A stretch of DNA of 64,000 bases from NCBI GenBank assembly GCA_963556695.1, contig CAUWAG010000010.1, positions 6,200,001 through 6,264,000 on the forward strand. The letters run 5' to 3'. Shown piece after piece: positions 46,791 through 57,295 of this stretch. The notes under the pieces are model-generated. The model saw only the letters and a list, made by a program, of their open reading frames with translations. It did no database searches and was not told the DNA's origin. Both the position numbers and the translations under genes were made by a program. The first letter of the stretch is position 1, and every line of letters begins with the position of its first letter. The stretch is from Anthostomella pinea. Lineage: Eukaryota; Ascomycota; Sordariomycetes; Xylariales; Xylariaceae.

Positions 46791-47284
46791 CCGGCTACCG
46801 GTTCCTCTTGGAAACCAGACGCCTTGCCAATCCCGATTCCAGTGTCGACACCGATACCGATTCCAATGTCGATACCGATCTCGATTCAGGTGCCAAGCGT
46901 ATCTCGCCGAACACCAACAGCCGACTATTGGTGACATTGCAGCGACGCCCGGGTGGTTCTGTGTCGTCCGCCAGGACGGCCAGGAGAGAACCGGAATGGG
47001 CATGATCGTGGTGAACAGGTTCAACTACGTAGATCGACACCGCGATGATGAGCACCGACAGCGGGCGACCGCATCCAGATGATCACCAGATGGCCTCCCT
47101 TCCCCGAAGGCACCATCGACCCGCATGCTACCGACTGCCGGATGATAATCTAGCTATACTTGCTTGCATGGGCCCGCTGGTGCTCTAGAGCGGTTTCCGG
47201 CACACAATGCTATCGCACTGGAAGTTGAGGGCTTCGAGAAACATGCCTCACCTCGATGCCGGACGCGTTCACGTCGGGCGAGGG

Positions 47285-47446
47285 CGGACAGAATGTACGG
47301 GCTTCAATATCAGCTCTATGAGCGGTGTTCTTGGCACCCAGGCCTACAAGCGGTACTTCGGCAACCCGATCTCGTACCGACAAGGCGGCATCACTGCCTT
47401 CATGTCCGCTGGCTATCTTGTCGGCAAGTCTCGCACACGCGCATGA
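47285..47446 (+). pseudogene. MFS sugar-transporter fragment
   Basis: The peptide GFNISSMSGVLGTQAYKRYF followed by GNPISYRQGGITAFMSAGYL is the loop after the first membrane span and the start of the second in fungal hexose-transporter-like MFS proteins. Only this exon-sized piece is present; the frame ends shortly after at KSRTRA. Confidence 0.6.
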
Positions 47447-47559
47447 ATATCTTCCAGCTTTGAAGAGAATGTCTGCTGCATCTTCGACGAACCTGCCGCT
47501 GCCGAGCAAGCGATTCGATCCAGAGGGGAGCATGAAAATGCAAGCATGACTTCTGCTGT

Positions 47560-47705
47560 CCTTGTGTGAAGAGTTACATCAGCTCAGAGGACACGCCGGA
47601 TTGTCCGCAGTGTCACATTCGGTTGTTGATGGACCTTGAAAAGCCCGACATCGGTCAAGATGTCGCATTCGCATTGTTGAAATTTCAATTCAACCGCCAG
47701 ACTTC
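47560..47705 (+). pseudogene. Rad16-like RING/helicase fragment
   Basis: The peptide VKSYISSEDTPDCPQCHIRL followed by LMDLEKPDIGQDVA matches the second half of the RING finger (CPxC) and the linker before the last helicase motifs in fungal Rad16, the partner of Rad7. The frame breaks soon after. Having both a Rad7 and a Rad16 piece in this region is curious, but both are clearly broken. Confidence 0.5.
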
Positions 47706-47865
47706 CCCTTTTCCGGCGCGCATCATAACCCGCATCGCAATTTCAGCCATGTGGAAATCGTCTCTAATCTTGTCGTGGCTGCCAGCCGGCATCGCCCCGG
47801 TGACCTTGCCAGCTCAAGGACCAATCTACAAGGATCGGACACGCAACGTCAGAGGTTGGATCGCT

Positions 47866-48094
47866 GTCCACGGGCGTTGACGCCATAGCCTCCCAGGAAG
47901 GTGATGACATAAACGATTTGCCAGCATCCTTCTCGGTCATCTCGATGGACGATGCTATGACAGGTGCTAAACAATCGCTCATCATGGATGTCGAACCCGA
48001 GGCGGCCTTGTCCCAGTCACTCGGAAACACCAGCGACACTGCCAAGTCTGACGAGGACGAGAGTTGGTTGATGATGGACGAGGACGAGTCCTAG
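47866..48094 (+). pseudogene. repeated acidic tail, copy 1
   Basis: This C-terminal coding segment ends DVEPEAALSQSLGNTSDTAK and SDEDESWLMMDEDES plus a stop. The same tail, about three-quarters identical, occurs at 58690-58859 before its own stop. It may be the true end of an unknown gene whose two copies both decayed. Confidence 0.5.
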
Positions 48095-48179
48095 ACTGTC
48101 CATTCTCACGTCCAAGTAAGCTGTTCTCATCAAAAGAAACAGTCTCTTCTAGCTGGGTACATCTAAAGTTCCTGAACTT

Positions 48180-48490
48180 CGGGAAGTAAGGGATAACGCC
48201 ATGGAATGTCGCAACTACACCATTCCCGAGGATTCGCCAGTAAAACTCGACCGGGTGAAGCTTCTCGGCGAAATCGCAGACTTCGAGGCCGCTCTACGGG
48301 TGTTGGAGAGCCCTGTTTCGGCCGTGTCAAGATGAGACGTGCCGGGGAGGCTGGGCCTCAGCGATGATTATACTATGAGGACGTCTTCTCGATAGTAAAG
48401 AATTGCGACGCAATGGAGCAGAGTGATGAGGAGAACAGATCTGGCAACGAGAGCGACTATGACGGCTGGGTTTACACCTGGAGATACTGA
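48180..48490 (+). other. coding-like remnants, unknown
   Basis: Two coherent peptides are seen in different frames: AMECRNYTIPEDSPVKLDRV with KLLGEIADFEAALRVLESP (to a stop at about 48336), and after it DAMEQSDEENRSGNESDYDG with WVYTWRY and a stop (48488). They look like the ends of one or two coding regions. No family is recognised. Confidence 0.3.
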
Positions 48491-48569
48491 ACGAGCCAAC
48501 GTCATAGTAACGGCGTAAAGTTTATGAACCGCAGTCTGAATACGTCTCTGGTGGTCCTCGACTCACCAC

Positions 48570-48810
48570 CTTGCAACACCAGAACCCCTTTCGATGGAGC
48601 AACACCAGCGCCCACCAGCACCTCCGACTGGATGGCGGAGTCGAGAGGATCATTTTGCTTGAGACAGCTCGCAAGATGCTGTCAGAAGGTGGTGCTCGAG
48701 CCGCATACCGTGGTGTCACGATGGGGCTGACGGGCATGTTCCCGTATTCGGCCATTGTCAAGAGAACATTCGAGCTTCTGAAGACGACCTACGTCCCTGC
48801 TCGCGTCTTC
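48570..48810 (+). pseudogene. mitochondrial carrier fragment 1
   Basis: The peptide ARKMLSEGGARAAYRGVTMG followed by LTGMFPYSAI matches the end of one repeat of a mitochondrial carrier, the (D/E)GxxxxYRG loop and the next helix, closest to the calcium-regulated ATP-Mg/Pi carrier type. The frame then drifts (KRTFELLKTTYVPAR) and is lost. Confidence 0.6.
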
Positions 48811-49176
48811 GGAGGCGCGATACGTCGGCTCCGGTACAACCACCAAGGGCCGCGGTCCGTGGAAACGGCTGCCAGCATCGACCGAGTACAGGCTTGGTTG
48901 ATCTCCAACCAACCCATCAATCTCAACGGAGACTCGAGCACCTTGTCCAACTCATGGAATATCTCAAAGGATGGCTTACAAAGGTCGTATCTGATCCCAC
49001 AACGACACTGCGTGCGGTTTTCACTTTCTATTCAGAGGTTCTCACTCTCCGCCTCGTGTAAAGACCTCGGTATACTGGGACTGGCTCGTCAATCCCGACC
49101 ATGATTGGAACAGTCGGGACGTGCAAGGCCAAGCGCACCGGATGCCACGAAGAGGATGCCTAAACTAGTACCACCA

Positions 49177-49334
49177 TGACCGGAACCATGGGCGCATCTT
49201 CCGGTGCTTTCGGTGCTAGTGTTGTCTATCCACTGAACGTCCTTCGCACTCGACTACAGACACAAGGCACCAGCATGCACCCGGCGAAGTACACAGGCAT
49301 CTGGGACGTGCCACAGAAGACGGTGATGCGGTGA
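49177..49334 (+). pseudogene. mitochondrial carrier fragment 2
   Basis: The peptide TMGASSGAFGASVVYPLNVL followed by RTRLQTQGTSM is the first helix of a carrier repeat with the signature P-x-[DN]-x-[LV]-[RK] (here PLNVLR). It continues with HPAKYTGIWDV to a TGA. It is probably the next repeat of the same gene as the 48.6-kb piece, separated by about 370 bases of degenerate sequence. Confidence 0.6.
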
Positions 49335-49798
49335 ATATCGACATGCACTCACCGTCGGCGTCTACCGGATTGAGTTCCATCATCAATCCTCCGCGATTTG
49401 TTCCGGGTGCCGGTTTCTCAATCGACTTATTGCTTGTGCTAGTGACATGAGCAAGAGATGTTTTGCTACGCCGTCCCGACCAGTTAGCAAGCGAAGAGAA
49501 CGAAATAATGGTAAAGTTTCAGAACTGGAACATTGTTTGGCAACAGACAGTCAGCATGACTTCCAGGAAATGCCACGTGCCGAGTGCGAGACGGTCGTCT
49601 TGAACGCCTTGGGTGGCATCGTGCAACACGGTCGTCTTTAAAGCCTCGGGTAGCATCGTGCAAGACGTTGCAGATCACCGCGAGAAAGAGGTCAAGGCAC
49701 GAATAGGCCTGTCACCAAAGCAACGCGGGAAAAAGAAAGCGCCCTACGAGGAGCGGTCCGAGCATGGCTCGAAAACGTCGAACTTGGTCTAGTCTCGA

Positions 49799-49850
49799 CA
49801 GCATCGGTGGCCAGCTTGGTGACCTCTTGCCCGTTCACGAGGAGAATGGT
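49799..49850 (+). pseudogene. HMG-box leader fragment, short copy
   Basis: It shares the sequence GCATCGGTGGCCA(G/A)(C/T)TTGGTGACC and the following CACGAGGAGAA with the leader of the copy at 50.1 kb, then diverges before the HMG box itself. Confidence 0.5.
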
Positions 49851-50099
49851 TGGTGGCAGTGTTTAACGTCTGCTGGATGCTGCGTAGAAGCACCTTGCCA
49901 ACGCCTCAGGGGCAATGGGACGTGACAAGCGGTCCAACATCTATCTGCGTATGCTAACTACGTACCTGGTGATGGGGGCTCCCGAGGTCAGTTCAAACCT
50001 CCGTCAGGGCGAGGGTATCAAGGCCTCCAGTCCACTCCTGTTAGGACTATCAGGTCAGCAGGTTCGTTGTCCCCTACGCTGTATATGCCAGCGTGTGGG

Positions 50100-50345
50100 A
50101 TGTGAGTGTCGTTCCCTCTCAGCAACCGACGGCATCGGTGGCCAATTTGGTGACCTCTTGTCCGTCCACGAGGAGAAAAAGGAGCGTAAGAAGCGCACTC
50201 ACGATCCGAACGCGCCTAAGAGACCCCTGACCCTACTTCCTCTACATGCAGACCGCTCGCCCCATCATTGATAGCGATCTTGGTACGGAGGCTCCCAAGG
50301 GTGCTGTCCAGGAGAAGGGTCAACGTCAATGGTGCGCAGTGCGCG
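50100..50345 (+). pseudogene. HMG-box fragment, longest of three copies
   Basis: In order: DGIGGQFGDLLSVHEEKKER, KKRTHDPNAPKRPLT, and after a one-base frameshift YFLYMQTARPIIDSDLGTEA and PKGAVQEKGQRQW. This is the first two-thirds of a fungal HMG box with its basic leader. A shorter leader-only copy lies at 49799-49850 and a third at 56640-56745. HMG-box proteins bend DNA in chromatin; this copy cannot make a full domain. Confidence 0.65.
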
Positions 50346-50946
50346 GCGGCTGTCGATTCGGCCGCTATTAGACAATGGATATATCCTACCGTCGTCATGG
50401 TACCTTTCCTGGTATGTGGGTGGGGGGGTGTCTTGAACAGTCAGAAGGAAGCTGGCTTTTGGTCACAAGGAAGCGAAGCAGGACTGGCTCCTTCAAGGTG
50501 ATGGGGCCCAGTCTGCTGACCTGTGTTCAGAATAATCTTACACTAAAGGTCCCCACAAGCATAGTCGAAAGATGGCCGAGAAGAAGGCGCATAGCGACCG
50601 ATGACGCGCCCGAATCACGAGCTTTCTCATAAAGCCCTGCGAGGCACTCCCAAGAGGGTCGAGTCTCCTGGCAGTCCCAACAATCCCTTCGTACATGTAC
50701 ACATCCAGCGCTCGAACAGCAAGTTCCTGCTTGCGAGGTTGGGCAAGTCTCTGGTCCTCGCTGCGGCGAGGGCATGAACAACGCCTGCAAGGGTCAGGAC
50801 GGACACCAGTCTCGCGGTATCGTCACTCGGGGAACCCTGCGCATGCTTCGTTACGATGCCCATCGAGACAGAGTGTGTAAACAATTCTGCAACTGCCACC
50901 CGTCGCCACGGCACGGAATCCTTGCTAAGTCCCGAAAGGGCTTCTA

Positions 50947-51424
50947 ACGGCGGGAGCCCCCAAGTGGGACAGCCCCCCCAATGGGACAGTTTTCCCACCA
51001 AAATGTCACTATTGCGACCCTCATAACTCGACCGATAATAATGGTACGACGTAGTTATTTGAGCGACAATATTTGTCTCTTTTTTCTAAACTTGTAAAGT
51101 ATGGGTGCTCATAGTAAGTTATGGTTATAACAAGAGTTATAATAGCATGAAGTTTTACCCCTACTAAATTTAACGTTCCGGGCTGCCGTGGGTCTGGTTT
51201 TCCCGACCTTTTGGTGAGAGCAAGGCATGGTCAAACTTCAAAGCACCGCCAAACGCCTAAGAAAAAAGCAATAATTAATTACTCAATCGCCAAGAAGACA
51301 TTAAGAAAAAACGATTCAAAGGCAATAGGGACAGTATTTACAGCTTCATTCCTCGTGGAGATATGTATAAGTGAACATTGTGATGTTGGGTGTCAAAACT
51401 GTCCCACTTGGGGGCTCCCGCCGT
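50947..51424. mobile_element. MITE-like element, 478 bp, perfect TIRs, TA target site
   Basis: The left end ACGGCGGGAGCCCCCAAGTG (plus GGACAG) and the right end are exact inverted copies over 26 bp, and TA occurs directly outside both ends (50945-50946 and 51425-51426). The left arm contains a second, partial GGGACAG unit. The interior is AT-richer than the surroundings and holds only a short open frame (KHRQTPKKKAIINYSIAKKT), possibly the N-terminal remnant of a transposase. TIR type and TA duplication place it with Tc1/mariner/pogo non-autonomous elements. It has no similarity that I can see to the Fot/pogo copies at 14.8 and 52.7 kb. Confidence 0.92.
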
Positions 51425-51986
51425 TACCTCATCTCTGTGATCTCCCGATCCGACGTCGAAGACGCATTCATTGCGGCAACGACTTACAAGCACAACCGAG
51501 CGAAAGTATGCCTCGCCAATTGGCTTTGCATAACTAAGTTCGTCACATTGAAAACCGTCCGCACAATTGGAAGAGGGTATCTTTCGCCAGGCACCACCGG
51601 ATCTGTGGTCGACAGGTTCAAGCCCGCCGCTGCCATTGGCACTCGAACCGAAAATAAGACTAGTCAGTAGAAACTTGTCAACCCTGGTCTTGAAATAGCA
51701 GCCAGGGTAACAGCATGTACCAGATTGAGATGATCTAATGGATGAAAGAGGAGGAGTTCCATCATTACTCCTCCGCGATTTGTTGCGGGTGCGGGTTTTC
51801 TCAACCCACTCTTGCGCAATGCGTGGCGGCTGTCGATGCAGCCACTGCTATACATTGAGGAGGATTTGCTATCGTCATTGATGACTCTCCCGGTGACTCA
51901 CCTGGTGACTATGTCAGTGACTATGTCGGTGGCTACTTATATCTTGAGCCATAGAAACTAGAAAAAGTCGTGCTTAAAGAGCCGCG

Positions 51987-52640
51987 ATGAAGATGGCCGG
52001 GTCGAAGTTGACCGCACCGACTCGGACGAGAACATCCCTAACGCGCCGGAGCCGAAGCTCTCAAGAGTTACAACGAACTTGGTGCAGTCTGTGCCTAGTC
52101 GACTCTAGGCAAGCCACCACCCTATATTCAACCACACACAAGAATAAGCTAACACGCTGTAGCTCGCGGCAAAGATCGAGGTGGACCCTAGCGCAGAGCA
52201 ACTGGTGTTCTTGGCGGCCATGAAGCATGGCCCTGCATGCTGTACTGGGTGAGATGGACAATGATCTGACACTGCTCGCAAAACCCCCGAGAGGCAGCAT
52301 TGGTGATGTGGTGATTCCACATATATAGTGAGCTGGCGCATCCCTCGGCGGTGCAGATTCTCGATACCTGTTGATATGGGCACTATCCGACCAGGCCCCG
52401 TCGCAAGACCGGGCCCAAGAGCATCAATGGACAATAATTGGTCTTTCTCAGCCGCCACAGCGTCCCCTGCCACCAGCCGAGCGCCTCTGAGTGATCCAGC
52501 CGACCATAATAACGGGCGTCATGCCCCTTGTCTTGGCCTGCCAGCATCCCTCCCGCATCTGCGAGCCCCCCGAGGTCTCATAACTCCCCTTCAACAAAGG
52601 GCGTCCCAGGCTGGCGCATATGGAAAAGGAGACTGGTGAG
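51987..52640 (+). other. degenerate sequence with coding-like scraps
   Basis: Short coherent peptides (DEDGRVEVDRTDSDENIPNA, PEPKLSRVTTNLVQSV, then AAKIEVDPSAEQLVFLAAMK) occur in different frames with stops between them. Nothing recognisable; it borders the second Fot/pogo element. Confidence 0.25.
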
Positions 52641-52725
52641 CTATAGGTACCGTGTATTATAGGCGTCTAGGGCACGATGCACAGAATCGGGCACAGCATT
52701 GGTTACCGGGCATCCTGATCCAATA

Positions 52726-54951
52726 CCATCCCCCCCCCCCACATCTCGTACACCCCCACATCTCGTACAGCAAAACCCCACCACCACCACCAAAACACCC
52801 CCTTATTCACCCACATGTAAAAGAAGTCATTCAGGTCAGAGAAATCCAGCAAAATTATCATTCGAGAGCGCTGAATCTGATCATTCGTAATATCTAGTGG
52901 GCGCCCGAATGAATCGCCCCGAACGGGTCTGCCTAGGCTCCTGTATGGCCTCCGAAGCGGCCTCTTCAGCCGAGTCTTCGTCTTCTGCTTCTTCTTCCTC
53001 GTCATTATCAACCACAACTTCTGGTACATCCGCAGAGGCATCAGGGGTGATGATACCACCCGTACTTAGTACCTCCGTGACTGTTCTGAACTTCCTGTTA
53101 GGATTAGGGATCTTCTGCCGCTTTTTTGGCCATAGCCGCTCCAATTCAGCCTCCAGGGCCTTGATCTTCCTATCCTTAATAACAAGATCGGTCTCCTTAG
53201 CCTCGAACGCAGTGGCTATCTTCTTGTATTTTAGCCGGGTGCCAGGGGACTTATTTTTGCCGAAATTCATGATCTGGCGGCTCGTAGTAAGGGTCCGTTG
53301 GTCCTCTGGTTCAGAGTTTTCAGGGGTCTCAGGCTCAGGGGTCTTCTGCTTCTCTTCCTGGATTTCTGGGTGCGCTAAGCACTTCCTGCGGCTGATAGGA
53401 TAACATCCAGTCGTTCTGAAGCCAGAGAGGATATTTGCCTTAGTAAAAGCAGCAGTTCTGGCCTGGCTATAGCACCGAATGAAGTTGATCTTGTCAACAG
53501 GCGAGGCATCCGTCAGAGAATTTAGCTGAGAAAGGAATTTCTGGTAGTGAGCCTTCAGGGCGTTATAGGGCCCGTTATCTAGGGGTTGCATGCCGTGATT
53601 AGTATGTGTAGGGAAGAAACAGATCAATATATTGGCGAAATAACAGATAGTCATAAATTCGTCCTTACAACACGCGTTAGCTCTTATTAAATCAGGAAAG
53701 AAATAAAGGAAGTCTATATTAAATAAGAAAAATCATATACATACGGAGGTATGGCTATTATGGCCATCTAATAATAAAAGAATAGACTCAGCCTGATCTT
53801 TTCCTCGTATCTTATTTACTTACAGGATAAAGACATTTTCTAGCCACTGCAGGCTATGTTATTCAAAGTCCAGCCATTTTCTGAGCATATATAATGCCAA
53901 TTGGCGGTCTTTTGAAACTCCTCAATGAACCACTGGGCCTGGAGGTCCTTCCCTTTAAAGATAATACCTGGTTTGAGGATTTTTCTAATTGCAGAGATGG
54001 CCTCGATAAAGGAGGTCCAGTTACGGCTTTAAGGGCTTTTTAAGAAGGCCTTTTTAGTAATAGAACTATCTAAAACCAAAGAATCGATGCCTATAAAGCT
54101 AATTAGAATTTATATAGATTTTAAGGGTTAGTTATAGTTACCAAAACCCGCCATGATGCCGCCTTTATTGATATTATACGTGTTTTCTGGCTTGACCCAG
54201 CCGTAATCCTCTAGGATTTCAAAGAACCAGTTAACTGCCTTCGGCGTGAAGCCCTTAAAGCGCGCTGATTCTACCCTTTTGCCAATTTTGGTCTTTATTT
54301 AGGGGTTGTGACGCTTGAAGCCGGTTATGAAGTGGTCTCCAAGGGGGCCTGAATCTCCGTTCTTTTTCAACACCTTCACGATGATCTCACGCACCAGGGA
54401 GTGCGAAGGGGCTAGTCCTAGCTTCCCCTGACGCAAAATCCAGTTGACTATAATGCTTTCTTGAGTAAGGGAGAGTCTCTGTTGGTGTATATGGCCTTCG
54501 CCTTTTGAGGGCTTGCCGTTAAGTCGGTCAGAGAGCGTTGTAACAGGGATGCCGTGTTTTTGAGCGCTTTTTTGCAGCGAGAGGCCCTTATCCGTGATAT
54601 CTAAAATGGCATTCGCTATCTGATCCTCTGTATACAGTTTGGGAGGCATTTTAGGCGGCTATACGATGCTGCGGTGCATACAGAACAAGGCTTCAGACGA
54701 GGCTCTAGCACCCAAAAATCTCTATTCGGGGTAAGAAACGCGGGGTAATAGACAGCCAATCACGTAGGCCGCACGGGGTAATTTCTACATTGGATTAAAC
54801 CTTAAGATCAGGGCTACCTAGAGCACTAAATACATTCTGAATAGCTTCAATATCGGGCTGAAAGCGTATAAGTGAACATATAGGGCTTAGGTGGTGGTGG
54901 TGGGGTTTTGCTGTACGAGATGTGGGGGTGTCCGAGATGTAGGGGGGATGG
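52726..54951 (-). mobile_element. Fot/pogo-type DNA transposon, copy 2, RIP-like decay
   Basis: A 2226-bp element with TA at both borders (52724-52725 and 54952-54953). The inverted repeats are 52726-52791 and 54890-54951; they begin CCATCCCCCC and contain two units of CCCCACATCTCGTACA (one unit slightly changed at the right end), ending in a CCACC run as in copy 1. The transposase on the minus strand is related to copy 1 at about 70 percent of residues in the last exon, so this is a sister subfamily, not a recent duplicate. Confidence 0.93.
52881..54649 (-). pseudogene. Fot/pogo transposase, copy 2
   Basis: Exon order is as in copy 1. The N-terminal part (PPKLYTEDQIANAILDITDK, HGIPVTTLSDRLNGK) is open from 54649 to a TAA at about 54301. 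The first DDE aspartate is changed to Asn (NTYNINKGGIM), and exon 2 has another TAA in the SP-SRNWTSFIE region. The last exon (53654-52881) is open to the end, including HGMQPLDNGPYNALK and the acidic tail ending TRSGRFIRAPTRYYE. Stops and the Asp-to-Asn change are of the C-to-T / G-to-A kind (for example CAG to TAA), as RIP would cause. This copy cannot encode an active enzyme. Confidence 0.85.
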
Positions 54952-55234
54952 TACTTCATCCAGTACGGTGCCTCGCGAGTTGGCCGTGGTTCCGACGATC
55001 CGAACCAGCCCGAGGAAAGAGAGCATGGTGCTGACCACAAGGCCTCACTCGATCGTATCGAGTATCGACAGGAAGCCAAGACTCTGTACGGTGGCTCGAA
55101 ATGAGGAAAAAACGAGTCTGGGGGCAGTCCCACCAATGCGATAAGTACCCCCGATCGTCAGTCTTGACGTGGCCCGAAGATCTGGATAACATCCCTCATC
55201 GGAGCTAAGGGCTGGTGTCATACCACTTCGTCCG

Positions 55235-55498
55235 ATGCAGGGAAACACAGAGGGCCCGGTATACATCACGACAGACTTGGTCCCCGCAGACCTCCCACGC
55301 CGGCGCTACGACGACCGTGATGATGAATACGGCGGCCTGGAGGTATCCAAGGACTATGACTGGGGTTTCAAACATCACGGTCTCGACATCGCAGCTCTGG
55401 TGGACGGAAAGTGGGTGAAGGGGAAATGCATCGCTTTCACTACACCCACTAGACGCCCTGGGAGCGTGATAAGTTATCTCCCATGGAACCATCAATAA
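55235..55498 (+). other. open frame of unknown family next to Fot/pogo copy 2
   Basis: It reads PVYITTDLVPADLPRRRYDD and YDWGFKHHGLDIAALVDGKW to a stop at 55496. The wording is coherent and hydrophilic, with aromatic residues, so it may be a true coding remnant. No family recognised. Confidence 0.3.
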
Positions 55499-55729
55499 TC
55501 CCCGCGCCCAGACGGGATACGTCTCTCATACCGTCGAGTTCAAGACGATCAAGCACAGTAAGTCAGGTCCATCGTTTACCTTATGTTTTTCTAGCTCACA
55601 GTCGTGTAGAGTCGAGGATGCAGCGCACGATCAGGTCAAGGAAAACGCCGCCTTGGCTAAGCAGCTACAACCGCACGCGTTCGCATAATATCATGACGTT
55701 GGGTCTGTTATCGCCGCCTTTGCACGCCG

Positions 55730-56046
55730 TCGTCAAGAACGACGGGAACGAGGCCGCTGGCATGGAGGACGCAGGCAACGAGGCCGATGGCAACGGAAAC
55801 GCTGCAGACACGGGATCAGCACCCCTTCAAAGCATCCCGGACGTTCCCGTCCACGCTACCGCCAACAGGCTTCGCGTCGAGAACTTGGTTAACAATATGC
55901 CCCCGAACCCGAGCAACTTAACGGCCATGGAGCATTTCCTCCAGATCGTCGTCGCCCAAGAGCTGGCCAACCGAGGAGTCACGGACCCTTTCCTCATCAG
56001 CAACATGTTCCTCTTACAGGGGCTCTGGTTAATTGTTGTATTTTAG
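55730..56046 (+). pseudogene. repeated family A, third copy
   Basis: An acidic Gly/Asn/Glu part (NEAAGMEDAGNEADGNGNAA) is followed in the same frame by LQSIPDVPVHATANRLRVEN, LVNNMPPNPSNLTAMEHFLQ and IVVAQELANRGVTDPFLISN, then a stop at 56044. Of the copies this has the longest uninterrupted frame, so it is the best template for a family search. The upstream limit is unclear. Confidence 0.5.
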
Positions 56047-56181
56047 AGAATTTGTATTGCGGTCTTCCCCTGCGGTTGGAAGAGCTTGATAATAAAATAA
56101 AATAAACCTAACCTCGAATCGTTGGGCCGCGCCGCAGCCGCGTAATCGTTCGTTGTGTTATGCCATTGTGTATGTGGGCTC

Positions 56182-56210
56182 ACCGGTCCGGCACGACCCT
56201 AAACTGCATT
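56182..56210 (+). repeat. diverged R1 repeat copy
   Basis: CCGGTCCGGCACGACCCTAA resembles the 46.3-kb copy of R1. It lies about 140 bases downstream of the third family A copy. Confidence 0.5.
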
Positions 56211-56639
56211 TGAGACATAACGTTCGACCGTGTTTCCGATGATTTCGGAAGATTCCCACTTGAACGATTCAGAACCCAAGAAGAAGAAACCAAAGCCGGT
56301 GCCAAAGAGAACCCCAGTGTACGCTGTTGCATCGGTGATTCAGCTCTCCTCTGGCTCGGCCAGCACAAACGCAGGTGGAGCAGCGCCAAATTTCGCCGCC
56401 GACCAAGGAGTGCAGCAGCTCGTCTCTTTTACTGGCGGCCGCGCCACTTCCCAGATCAAGGGAAATTATGCAGGTATCGGCAGTACCTATGACTAGGAGG
56501 CGACCTGTACGCGAGGATGAAGATGGAGAAGGCAGCGAAGACACTGTCGACAATGCCCTGCGGTTCGGACTGGGGAAGGTCTACCACTACTGGTAGCATA
56601 CACAAAGACGATGACATCAAGGCCCGAGTCGGAACTGAA

Positions 56640-56760
56640 GAGCTGGCCAATTTGGTGACCACTTGCCCGTTCACGAGGAGAAAAAGGAGCGCAGGAAGCG
56701 CACTCACGATCCGAACGCGCCTAAGAGACCCCTGACTTCCTATGGGTGCCTAGACTCTGC
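56640..56760 (+). pseudogene. HMG-box fragment, third copy
   Basis: ELANLVTTCPFTRR in one frame passes into VHEEKKERRKRTHDPNAPKR and PLTSYGCL in the next, the same leader and box start as at 50.1 kb. The box breaks off after the first helix start. Confidence 0.6.
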
Positions 56761-56859
56761 CCGGCCGTCTCGGCGAAGTCCAGCGCATCAAGATCCGGGT
56801 TTCAGACAAATTTGGGAAACTTTACGAGGGACTGTTTCTCGGATGGACAATCTTCGCTG

Positions 56860-57295
56860 CCTTCTGCATGAAAAAGTCACTCGCCGTACGACGCGAACGG
56901 CATTAAGCACAAGATCTTCGACATGGGGGTAACCGAGAAGGAAGAGATCCCGGTCGAGTTGATGCAGTCCATCATCAGAGTGGTTACCGACAAAGGAAAC
57001 TACGGCCTGCCCCTAGAACGCGACGACAACACCGCCAGTATCGCCTGATCGATTCAGCCCCGGACCGGCCGCCGCTGGATCTTCGTTTTCATGTCAAACA
57101 GACATCGGCTTTATTGACGCCGATAACTATGTACCCGGATATGTGCACGAGTACTGCAAGATCTTTGCCGCAGGCCTCTATGCCGCTCATTCGCCCCACG
57201 CCACGGTCCGTATCGCCAGGAACTCCAAGCCGAAGATTCGAAACACTGTCTCTTCTTCGAGAAAAAAGGACGGAGTTCAAAGGTTGTGAATGAGG
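56860..57295 (+). other. two coding-like remnants, unknown
   Basis: One frame reads ANGIKHKIFDMGVTEKEEIP and VELMQSIIRVVTDKGNYGLP to a TGA at about 57047. Another reads FIDADNYVPGYVHEYCKIFA and AGLYAAHSPHATVRIARNSK to a stop at about 57288. Both look like pieces of real proteins, but I cannot name them. Confidence 0.3.

Noticed and set aside
51211..51537. 108-codon frame as a host gene
   Set aside because: It starts inside the MITE and crosses its right TIR; it is an element-derived chance frame.
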